A stretch of 64,000 nt of DNA from Sinomonas sp. ASV322. Its GTDB lineage: Bacteria > Actinomycetota > Actinomycetes > Actinomycetales > Micrococcaceae. Below the pieces are notes generated by a model. The model ran no database searches, was not told the origin of the DNA, and saw only the letters and a list, made by a program, of their open reading frames with translations. The stretch lies in assembly GCF_030908245.1 (NCBI RefSeq), contig NZ_JAVFJJ010000011.1, positions 62,001 to 126,000 on the forward strand, written 5' to 3'. The position numbers and the translations under genes are program-made. How positions within the stretch are numbered: the first letter of the stretch is position 1; every line of letters starts with the position of its first letter. This document shows, piece after piece, positions 57,733 to 64,000 of the stretch.

Positions 57733-58497
57733 TTAGGGCAGCTCGACGCCCGTGAGCCCGGCCAGCTCCGCAAGAACCGCGTCCTGGAACTCCGGATCGG
57801 CGGCCGCAGCGGCGGGTTCGCGACGTCGCCCGTGGTACCAATACCCGCCCGTGACGTCCGCCTCGGGGCCGCCGCCCGCAAGCCAAGCTTGCGTCGCGTG
57901 GCCGAGTTCGAGGTCGTCCGGGGCGGAGGGCCCGCCCATCCGGGTGGGCACCCATCCCGGGTCGACGGCGTTGCTGCGCACCTCGGGCCACCTCCGCGCG
58001 ACCGCGAGGGCGAGCGCAGTCACGTACAGTTTGCTGTCCGAATACGCCTGGTACCCGTCCCACGGCCGCGCCGCCCATTCGACGTCGCGGAGGGACGTGT
58101 CCCCGCCGCGGTGCAGCCCGCTGCTGAGGTAGACGAGCCGCGCGGGGCGTCCAATGAGCGCCGTGAGCAGGTACGGCGCGAGCACGTTGACCGCGAGCAC
58201 GCGGGGATGCCCCTCGGGCGTCGCGTGGCGTCCGGGCTCGGTGTAGACCCCGGCGTTGTGGATGACGGCGTCCATACGCGCCAGCGCGTTGACCTGCTCG
58301 GCCACGCCGAGCGTCTCGTCGCGGTGCGATAGATCGCCGACGACGACGCCCGCGGCTCGCGCGGCAAGCTCGCCGAGGCTCGCGGCACGCTCGCGAGTGC
58401 GCGCGTGGAGGACGACGTCGTGCCCCTCGCCGAGGAGCGCTTCCGCGGCCCCGCGGCCCAGGCCTTGCGTAGATCCCGTGATGAAGATCCGTGCCAT
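57733..58497 (-). CDS. Short-chain dehydrogenase/reductase
   Basis: 254 residues: dinucleotide site ITGSTQGLGRGAAEALL, DAVIHNAGVYTEPG (N-A-G), LVYLSSGLH, catalytic Tyr and Lys in YQAYSDSKLYV, and DPGWVPTRMGG. It oxidises or reduces an alcohol/carbonyl with NAD(P). ATG 58497 is followed upstream by 196 bases without a recognised gene, then a CMD-family gene on the same strand. Confidence 0.9.
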   Translation of the reverse strand: MARIFITGSTQGLGRGAAEALLGEGHDVVLHARTRERAASLGELAARAAGVVVGDLSHRDETLGVAEQVNALARMDAVIHNAGVYTEPGRHATPEGHPRVLAVNVLAPYLLTALIGRPARLVYLSSGLHRGGDTSLRDVEWAARPWDGYQAYSDSKLYVTALALAVARRWPEVRSNAVDPGWVPTRMGGPSAPDDLELGHATQAWLAGGGPEADVTGGYWYHGRRREPAAAAADPEFQDAVLAELAGLTGVELP

Positions 58498-58692
58498 GGA
58501 GTCCTCTCTGACAATTGCCCTGAAGCCGCTTGACCGGCGTCGCCCGGGACAAGCAGTCGGCCGGAACCACCGTACCCGCCGGAGGAGCGCAGACGCCCGC
58601 TAGCTTGAATTCGGTGCGGTTCCACCGGCCCGTCAGGTGTTGCGAGCGAGTCCGTTGATGCGGGTGACGGCGGCGGTGCCAGTGACGCGCGC

Positions 58693-59013
58693 CTACCCGG
58701 CGAAGACTTCTTTGGCCACGGTGACGGCGGACATCGCCTTGGGCCACCCAGCGTAGAACGCGAGGTGGATGATGGACTCTTTGAGCTCGGTTTCGGTCAG
58801 TCCGTTCTCCTTCGCCCGAGCCAGGTGGCCGCGGAGCTGCTCTGTGCTGCCGCTCGTGATAAGGCTCGCCACCGTGATGAGGCTGCGGTCTCTCGGGGAG
58901 AGCTCGGGGCGGGCCCATACGTCGCCGAACAGGACGTCGTCGGTGAGGGTAGCGAGCTTCGGGGCGAAGTCTCCGACGAGGCGCTGGGCCGCGGTCTGGT
59001 TCGTTTCGCTCAT
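58693..59013 (-). CDS. Carboxymuconolactone decarboxylase-family protein (copy 2)
   Basis: 106 residues, clearly paralogous to the protein at 53464 (shared RLVGDFAPKLATLTDDVLFGDVWARPELSPRDRSL and HLAFYAGWPKAMSAV patterns). ATG 59013 has AAAGGA 9 bases upstream; the longer reading to 59058 adds a divergent leader. Small CMD proteins like this are often beside a cupin and a dehydrogenase, as here. Confidence 0.87.
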   Translation of the reverse strand: MSETNQTAAQRLVGDFAPKLATLTDDVLFGDVWARPELSPRDRSLITVASLITSGSTEQLRGHLARAKENGLTETELKESIIHLAFYAGWPKAMSAVTVAKEVFAG

Positions 59014-59195
59014 GATGGGAGTCCTTTCGTTGGTCGTGCGATCACCCGCTTTCAGCACACCACTTCGGACCGCGTTCGAGAACGCACTGCCATGACAGGT
59101 AAAGCCAGAACCTCCTCGACGGCACCCACCGTGGCTTAGCCTCTCCCACAGGCCTGCCCATTGCGCCGCACCCGCCCACCGAAGGAGATCCCAGC

Positions 59196-59642
59196 ATGAA
59201 CATCCAGCCGAAGCAGCCCTCGGCCAGAGCCACCCCGGACCGCTTCACCGGGAGTGTCTGGGTCGACTCGATCGCTGCGCCGCAGGAAGACGGCCAGCGG
59301 ATGATCGTCGCAAAAGTGCGCTTCTCGCCCGGAGCCCGCACGGCGTGGCATTCGCATGCCCGCGGCCAGACCCTCCACGTCACCGAAGGTGTGGCGCTCA
59401 TGCAGTCCCGAGCCGGGGAGATCATCGAGGTCCACCCCGGTCAGACGATCTACACTCCTGCCGGCGAAGAGCACTGGCACGGCGCGACGCCCGACGATTT
59501 CATGGAGCACCTGGCCATGCTCGAGCAGGGGGACGACCCGACGTCGACCACGACATGGCTCGAGCACGTTACCGACGACGAGTACCGGCGACCGCCGGCC
59601 GCATGCTCCCCGGAACCGCCTGCCGCGAAGCAGACCGACTAG
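59196..59642 (+). CDS. Cupin protein of the CMD-associated type
   Basis: 148 residues with one cupin domain: KVRFSPGARTAWHSHARGQTLHVTEGVALMQSRAGEIIEVHPGQTIYTPAGEEHWHGATPD gives His-x-His, a Gln/Glu and a second His motif. Proteins of this shape are commonly encoded near CMD-family genes; some are mandelonitrile-lyase-like. ATG 59196 follows GAAGGAGAT. It is divergent from the CMD gene at 58693. Confidence 0.87.
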   Translation: MNIQPKQPSARATPDRFTGSVWVDSIAAPQEDGQRMIVAKVRFSPGARTAWHSHARGQTLHVTEGVALMQSRAGEIIEVHPGQTIYTPAGEEHWHGATPDDFMEHLAMLEQGDDPTSTTTWLEHVTDDEYRRPPAACSPEPPAAKQTD

Positions 59643-59743
59643 AGCGCGAATATCACTTGAGCTCTCGACGGACCCAGGGGCAACTCGCTCTGAACGGCGT
59701 GATGCTGCACGGCTTTTGACTCGCGACTCCATTTGAAGACATA

Positions 59744-59786
59744 CTGTCGTTAAGTTGCTGACGATCTGTCAGCACGATATCGACAG
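59744..59786. promoter_or_regulatory. Nested inverted repeats upstream of the ABC operon
   Basis: Outer arms CTGTCG (59744-59749) and CGACAG (59781-59786) enclose an inner GCTGAC-GATCT-GTCAGC (59757-59773) and a CGATATCG palindrome (59775-59782). It is AT-richer than its surroundings and starts 21 bases before the permease ATG, so it is probably operator DNA. No regulator gene is adjacent. Confidence 0.6.
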
Positions 59787-59806
59787 ATTGTCTCCAAGGG
59801 GGTCCC

Positions 59807-60946
59807 ATGTTCTTAGCACTCCGCGAACTGAGCTTTGCCCGAGGGCGATTCGCCCTCATGGGCGCCGTGATCTCGCTCATCGCACTGCTCGTCGTCCTGC
59901 TGTCGGGGCTCGCGGTGGGCCTCACGAACGACGGCGTATCCGGCCTGCGCTCGATGCCCGCCACGAGCTTCGCCTTCAGCAAGGGCACGATCACCGACAA
60001 CGCGTTCAGCCGATCGCTCGTCGACCCCCAGGAGCTCGCCGCATGGAAGGATGCGCCGGGCATCGCCTCGGCCGCGCCCCTGGGAGTGAGCTCGGTCCAC
60101 GGCACAGCCAACGGGCAGCAGATTGACCTGACGCTCTTCGGCGTCGAGCCGTCAAGCTTCCTTTCCCCCGCCGTCTCACGCGGCGAGAGACTGTCCGGGC
60201 CGGCCGGGATCGTCGTCTCGGAGACGGCACGGGCGAAAGGGCTCGAACTCGGAAGCACCGTCACGCTCGACCGCATCGGCGTCGAGCTGACCGTCGTCGG
60301 CTTTACAAAGGGCCAGGCGACCTTCGGCCACGTCAACGTCGCCTACGTTCCCCTCGCCACGTGGCGCCTCATCGCGTCCGGCACCGCCAAGCCTGGCCCG
60401 CCGACACAAGCCCACGTCGACGCCGTCGCGTATCGCTACGCGAGCGCCGTAGCGGTCCAGGCCGCTGCGGGCGCGGCGCCGGACCTCGCGGCGATCGACG
60501 CGCGGGCCGGAACCGTCTCGATGACCAAGGCCCAGGCGTTCAACGCCTCGCCCGGCTATCAGCCCGAGACGCTCACACTCACGATGATCCAGGTGTTCCT
60601 GTACGCGATCAGCTCGCTCGTCGTCGGCGCGTTCTTCACGGTGTGGACCATCCAGCGAAAGCACGAGCTCGCCGTCCTGCGCGCGATCGGCGCCTCGGCC
60701 GGCTACCTCCTGCGGGACGGCCTCGCGCAGGCCGCGATCCTGCTCGGTGCGTTCACAGCGCTGGGCGTGGGGGCCGCCGTCGCCCTCGGGGCCCTCATGC
60801 CCTCAACGGCCCCCTTCAGCCTCGAGCCGGCGCCCGTCGCCGTCGCAACCGTCCTGACGATCGGACTCGGCCTCGCGGGCGCCGCCGTCGCCATCCTGCG
60901 CATCTCCCGCGTCGATCCCCTCACAGCCCTCGGAGGAAACCGATGA
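59807..60946 (+). CDS. ABC transporter permease, FtsX/MacB type
   Basis: 379 residues: an N-terminal membrane helix (FALMGAVISLIALLVVLLSGLAVG), a large extracytoplasmic domain (about 40-245), then three C-terminal helices (TMIQVFLYAISSLVVGAFF, LAQAAILLGAFTALGVGAAVAL, VATVLTIGLGLAGAAVAIL) around IQRKHELAVLRAIGASAGYLLRDGLAQA, the FtsX loop. It couples ATP hydrolysis to extracytoplasmic work such as release of lipids, peptides or drugs. Start ATG 59807 follows AAGGGGG. Confidence 0.9.
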   Translation: MFLALRELSFARGRFALMGAVISLIALLVVLLSGLAVGLTNDGVSGLRSMPATSFAFSKGTITDNAFSRSLVDPQELAAWKDAPGIASAAPLGVSSVHGTANGQQIDLTLFGVEPSSFLSPAVSRGERLSGPAGIVVSETARAKGLELGSTVTLDRIGVELTVVGFTKGQATFGHVNVAYVPLATWRLIASGTAKPGPPTQAHVDAVAYRYASAVAVQAAAGAAPDLAAIDARAGTVSMTKAQAFNASPGYQPETLTLTMIQVFLYAISSLVVGAFFTVWTIQRKHELAVLRAIGASAGYLLRDGLAQAAILLGAFTALGVGAAVALGALMPSTAPFSLEPAPVAVATVLTIGLGLAGAAVAILRISRVDPLTALGGNR

Positions 60947-61671
60947 ACGTCAATCCCGCTCCGTCGACCCTAGCCCAGTCCACCCGTGCCCAGCCTGCCC
61001 CCGCACTCGACCTGACCGACGTCGTCCTCGACCTCGGCGATGGAGAGGCGAGCGTCCGCGCCCTCGACTCCGTCTCGCTCCGCATCGAGCCGGGCGAGTT
61101 CGCCGCCGTCGTCGGCCCCTCCGGCTCGGGGAAGTCCTCGCTGCTCGCCGTCGCGGGGCTTCTTTCCGCCCCGACGTCGGGCTCGGTGCGCGTCCACGGA
61201 ACGGAGGTCTCGGGGCTCGGGCCCGGAGCGGCGGCCCGCTTCCGGCTCGAGAACATCGGCTTCGTCTTCCAGTCGGGCAACCTCATCCCGGCCCTGACCG
61301 CGGCAGACCAGCTCCGCCTCGCGGCACGCCTCGCCGGGAACCGCCGCCTGGATCCCGAGCCGCTCCTCCGCGCTGTCGGGATGGAACGGCGCGCAGGCCA
61401 TCGGCCCGAGCAGCTGAGCGGCGGCGAACGCCAGCGGGTCGGGATCGCGCGGGCGCTCGTCAACAGGCCGCCGCTGCTCCTCGTCGACGAGCCGACCGCC
61501 GCGCTCGACCGGCGGCGCAGCGCGGAAGTTGTGGGGCTCCTCGCCGAGCAGGCCGCGCGTTTCGGCGTCGCGGTGCTCATGGTCACGCACGATCACGACG
61601 TACTCGGCCATTGCGACCGTATCCTCGAGATGGTGGACGGTCGCCTTGCGGAGGCTGCCGCGGTGGCCTAG
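60943..61671 (+). CDS. ABC transporter ATPase, MacB/LolD type
   Basis: 242 residues: Walker A VGPSGSGKSS, IGFVFQSGNLIPALTA, signature QLSGGERQRVGIARALV, Walker B PLLLVDEPTAALD and VTHDHDVLGHCDRIL. It partners the FtsX-type permease, which it overlaps by 4 bases. A Thr/Ala/Gln-rich leader of about 20 residues precedes the domain. Confidence 0.93.
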   Translation: MNVNPAPSTLAQSTRAQPAPALDLTDVVLDLGDGEASVRALDSVSLRIEPGEFAAVVGPSGSGKSSLLAVAGLLSAPTSGSVRVHGTEVSGLGPGAAARFRLENIGFVFQSGNLIPALTAADQLRLAARLAGNRRLDPEPLLRAVGMERRAGHRPEQLSGGERQRVGIARALVNRPPLLLVDEPTAALDRRRSAEVVGLLAEQAARFGVAVLMVTHDHDVLGHCDRILEMVDGRLAEAAAVA

Positions 61672-61704
61672 GAGCGCGATGTCCGCACGGGTTAGGATGG
61701 GTGC

Positions 61705-61742
61705 AGATTAACCAGATTAACCAGATTCACCGAGATTCACCG
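61705..61742 (+). repeat. Four short tandem repeats before an AAA ATPase gene
   Basis: AGATTAACC twice (61705-61713, 61714-61722) then AGATTCACCG twice (61723-61732, 61733-61742), ending directly at the GGGAGG ribosome site. Repeat number could vary by slippage and change expression, or the array could bind a protein. Confidence 0.8.
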
Positions 61743-61751
61743 GGAGGACCC

Positions 61752-62843
61752 GTGCAGAATCCGTTCCGACCCACCGCGGGCGCCACCCCGCCGGTCATCG
61801 TGAGCCGCAACGGCGTCCTCAGCGAATTCGAATACGGCCTCACCATCAGATCCGGCGCCCCCGGCCTCCTCACGATCTTCACGGGCGCCCGCGGCATTGG
61901 CAAGACTGTCATGCTGAGCGCTGCCGAAGACGCGGCCCAGGCGCAGGGTTGGCTCGTGATCTCGGAGACCGCCACTGCCGGGTTCATGGCCCGCATCGGC
62001 GAGGCGATGCGGCGCGCGTTCGGCGAGCTCGGCGAACGGCCGGGCGGCCGCCGGATCACCGGCGTCACCCTGGCCGGCTTCGGGGTGACGACCCAGCTCG
62101 CCCCCGAGGAGCAGGTCGGCTGGCGGGAAGCGGGCGAGAAGCTTCTCGGCGCCCTCGACAGCCACGGAACCGGCCTCGCGATCACTGTCGACGAGGTGCA
62201 CGCCGCCGACCGCGGGGAGATCGCCGCACTCGCAGCGAACGTCCAGCACTTCATCCGCGAGGGGCTGCCCATCGCGCTCGTGTTTGCCGGGCTGCCTGCG
62301 GCGGTGTCCGACCTCCTCAACGAAGGCGTCGCCACCTTCCTGCGCCGCGCCGACCGCATCGACCTGCACGCGGCTTCCATCGATGAGACCGCCGATTCCT
62401 ACACCAAGCTCTTCGCGCAGGGCGGCCACGACCTCGCCCCCGAACTGGCCCGGACGGCGGCCGACGCGACCGGCGGCTATCCATTCCTCATCCAGCTCGT
62501 CGGCTACAGCCTGTGGCAGGAGGCCGAGGCCGGACCCCTCACCTCGGAGGCTGTGAACCGAGCGATCGCGGCAGCCCGCCGTCGTAACGAGCGCACCGTG
62601 ATCGAGGCCGCGCTCTCCACCGCAAGCGCGCGGGACATGGACTTCCTGTCCGCGATGGCCGACGACGACGCCACCTCCGAAGCGGGCGAGATCGGCCGGC
62701 GCATGGCAGCCAGCCCGAGCCTCGTGGGCAAGTATCGGGCACGGCTCATCGACGCCGGTCTTATCGAACAGGCTGGCTACGGGAAGGTCGAGTTCGCGAT
62801 CCCGGGGCTTCGGGAATACCTGCGCTCCCACGTCATCCGCTGA
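61752..62843 (+). CDS. AAA-type ATPase of unknown function
   Basis: 363 residues: Walker A TIFTGARGIGKTVM near 41-54, Walker B GLAITVDEVHAAD near 152-164, PIALVFAGLPAAVSDLL (sensor 1 region), and a C-terminal winged-helix-like domain (about 275-363, ending KVEFAIPGLREYLRSHV). The overall look is that of STAND/Orc-like bacterial ATPases that bind DNA or act in defence; function is not assignable. GTG 61752 with GGGAGG 4 bases upstream is chosen over the longer reading to 61611, which would start inside the ABC ATPase gene. Confidence 0.8.
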   Translation: MQNPFRPTAGATPPVIVSRNGVLSEFEYGLTIRSGAPGLLTIFTGARGIGKTVMLSAAEDAAQAQGWLVISETATAGFMARIGEAMRRAFGELGERPGGRRITGVTLAGFGVTTQLAPEEQVGWREAGEKLLGALDSHGTGLAITVDEVHAADRGEIAALAANVQHFIREGLPIALVFAGLPAAVSDLLNEGVATFLRRADRIDLHAASIDETADSYTKLFAQGGHDLAPELARTAADATGGYPFLIQLVGYSLWQEAEAGPLTSEAVNRAIAAARRRNERTVIEAALSTASARDMDFLSAMADDDATSEAGEIGRRMAASPSLVGKYRARLIDAGLIEQAGYGKVEFAIPGLREYLRSHVIR

Positions 62844-62920
62844 GCGATAACTCCTCCACAAGGGGGCGAGTCCGCGCTCTGGACCCGCCACAAAGGCCGC
62901 ATCACCGTTGTCATCCACAT

Positions 62921-62964
62921 ACGTCTAGACGTGGGTTGACATGCTTGTCTAGTGGTCCATAGAC
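62921..62964 (+). promoter_or_regulatory. Promoter and tandem operators of the HicB gene
   Basis: A perfect palindrome ACGTCTAGACGT (62921-62932), -35 TTGACA (62936-62941), 17-base spacer and ATAGAC (62959-62964) as -10 region. GTCTA (62947-62951) and TAGAC (62960-62964) form a second inverted repeat with the same half-site as the first. Confidence 0.65.
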
Positions 62965-63008
62965 GCATAGCATGATGGTGAAGCGACGAGACCAGGGGAG
63001 GACATCAA

Positions 63009-63389
63009 GTGAAGCTCTCGGCGAAGGTCCACCGGGATGGGCGCTTCTGGTACGTGTCCGTGCCCGAGATTCCCGGACTGATCACGCAAGGCCGGACGCT
63101 CTCGGAGGTGCGCGAGATGGTGCTCGATCAGGCCAGCGCGCGAACTGGTCGCCCTGAGGCCGAGTTCGAGGTCGAACTCGATATCGATGAGCCGGAGGCG
63201 ATGCGGGCCATCCACCATGCCGACCAACTCGCCAAAGAGGCCGACGCGCTTCGGCAGGAGTCCGCCGAGGAGCGGCGGAACGCCGCTCGGATCCTTCAGG
63301 CGAAGGGCCTCACGGTCCGTGAAATCGGAGCCGTTCTACATGTATCGCACCAGCGGGCGGCCCAGCTGCTCACGGTGCCATCCCCCTAA
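63009..63389 (+). CDS. HicB-family antitoxin, no HicA partner
   Basis: 126 residues: HicB-like N-terminal fold (KVHRDGRFWYVSVPEIPGLITQGRTLSEVREMVLDQ), a helical middle (about 60-92) and a C-terminal helix-turn-helix (ARILQAKGLTVREIGAVLHVSHQRAAQLL). HicA toxin normally lies directly before or after; neither flank has one. GTG 63009 has GGGGAGG 7 bases upstream. It probably represses its own promoter through the GTCTA sites. Confidence 0.85.
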   Translation: MKLSAKVHRDGRFWYVSVPEIPGLITQGRTLSEVREMVLDQASARTGRPEAEFEVELDIDEPEAMRAIHHADQLAKEADALRQESAEERRNAARILQAKGLTVREIGAVLHVSHQRAAQLLTVPSP

Positions 63390-63392
63390 CGC

Positions 63393-64000
63393 CTACTGCG
63401 CCCGCTGCGCTGCGTGCTGGACTGCGTGCCGCACGGGCGCGTTCGGGGCTCCGAAGCCGTCGTAGCCGCCGATCCGCTGCACGACCTCGAAGAACACGCT
63501 CCCGACCGTCTCCGTGTAGAAATGCAGGAATTCGCCGCCTGCGTCCCGGTCGTACAGCAGGTCGAGCTCGCGCAGAGTCGCGAGAAACTCGGGTTCGAGG
63601 CCGTACCGCGCGTCGAGATCCTCGTAGTAGTTCTCCGGTATCGGGAGAAAGCGCAGACCCCGCGCACGGCACGCTCGCGCGGTCTCGACGAGGTCAGGGA
63701 CGGCAACGGCGATGTGCTCTTGGAACGTGTCCCGGACCGTCCCGCGCACCTCGTCGGCCTGAACCCACGGAGCGAGGTTGAGCGCGAGCCTGACTGCGCG
63801 CTCACCGCGGACAAGCTCAGTCTGCATCACCTGCGAGCGCACGAGGCCGGTGGGGCTCGAGACATCCTGCGAGGGCTGCGGGGTCAGCGCGAGCACCGAC
63901 GAGTAGAACAGCACAGCTTCGTCGTAGTGCTGCCACGGCTGGGCGAGGTTGATGTGGTCGATCCGCGCCACGTGGCGGCCTGGCCCGCCCGACTCGCCGA
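63393..64000 (-). CDS. 3-dehydroshikimate dehydratase-like protein, C-terminal HPPD-like part (gene continues past window)
   Basis: The visible frame is open to the window end. It holds a 4-hydroxyphenylpyruvate-dioxygenase-like domain with the three metal ligands: His in ARIDHINLAQPW, His in TFQEHIAVAVPD and Glu in VFFEVVQRIGGYDGFGAPNAPV. This C-terminal domain is typical of bifunctional sugar-phosphate-isomerase/HPPD proteins such as QsuB, which dehydrate 3-dehydroshikimate to protocatechuate. The N-terminal barrel lies outside the window. GTG 63971 is an internal in-frame codon, not a trusted start. The product would enter the pca pathway. Confidence 0.78.
   Translation of the reverse strand, partial: GESGGPGRHVARIDHINLAQPWQHYDEAVLFYSSVLALTPQPSQDVSSPTGLVRSQVMQTELVRGERAVRLALNLAPWVQADEVRGTVRDTFQEHIAVAVPDLVETARACRARGLRFLPIPENYYEDLDARYGLEPEFLATLRELDLLYDRDAGGEFLHFYTETVGSVFFEVVQRIGGYDGFGAPNAPVRHAVQHAAQRAQ

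Overview
The window is a very GC-rich bacterial chromosome segment with dense, tightly spaced genes. Many neighbours overlap by the 4-base ATGA or the 5-base TGATG arrangement, there are GTG starts and a leaderless-looking promoter, and the aromatic-acid genes are of actinobacterial type. It is most likely from an actinobacterium of the Micrococcaceae (Arthrobacter/Sinomonas-like); that placement is inference from gene content, not from a marker gene. No rRNA, tRNA, CRISPR array, transposase or prophage was found.

Region 1 (1-20.6 kb) is a catabolic locus for an unidentified amide or cyclic-amide compound. It encodes an amidase (cut by the window edge), an amidohydrolase, two PuuE-type polysaccharide-deacetylase-fold hydrolases, an Asp/Glu-racemase/maleate-isomerase-fold protein lacking both family cysteines, an HpaI-type aldolase with an altered histidine, a cupin, two pairs of metallo-beta-lactamase-fold proteins (one member of each pair with a ruined metal site), an isochorismatase-type hydrolase, a complete peptide/opine-type ABC importer, a class IV aminotransferase, a formamidase/acetamidase and a D-hydantoinase/dihydropyrimidinase. 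An XRE-cupin regulator sits in the middle. A recurring palindromic element (around TTCAATNNATTGAA) lies at nearly every promoter of the locus, which suggests one regulon. A YefM-RelE type toxin-antitoxin pair is inserted at 3.2-3.8 kb. This locus is the best candidate for an undescribed system.

Region 2 (20.9-31.1 kb) is mixed: a class II glutamine amidotransferase, a VapBC pair, an FUSC-type membrane protein, rlmN, a PadR-controlled multidrug-type ABC transporter, an operon of GMC oxidoreductase + PAS protein + DUF985 cupin, and an AhpD-like protein.

Region 3 (31.2-51.4 kb) is an aromatic-acid hub. PobA makes protocatechuate from 4-hydroxybenzoate and a MobA-like hydroxylase from 3-hydroxybenzoate; an aromatic acid MFS transporter and two IclR regulators lie alongside. 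The operon pcaH-G-B-D-C-F-I-J converts protocatechuate to acetyl-CoA and succinyl-CoA. A perfect 15-bp palindrome TTCCGTTGAACGGAA, or a near-identical copy, lies upstream of pobA, between iclR and the transporter, and upstream of an aldo/keto reductase. An embedded segment (34.8-39 kb) holds hutD and a sugar-acid operon (KDPG aldolase, MFS transporter, small kinase, DeoR regulator).

Region 4 (51.4-64 kb) holds an orphan AbiEi-like protein, an MmyB-type regulator with a divergent carboxymuconolactone-decarboxylase-family protein, an MFS exporter, a GH31 glucosidase, an SDR, a second CMD-family protein with a cupin, a two-gene ABC transporter, an AAA ATPase preceded by short tandem repeats, an orphan HicB with tandem operators, and, running off the right edge, the C-terminal part of a 3-dehydroshikimate dehydratase-like gene that would feed protocatechuate into the pca pathway. 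Palindromic intergenic repeats of related sequence sit at the 3' ends of several genes between 25 and 58 kb.
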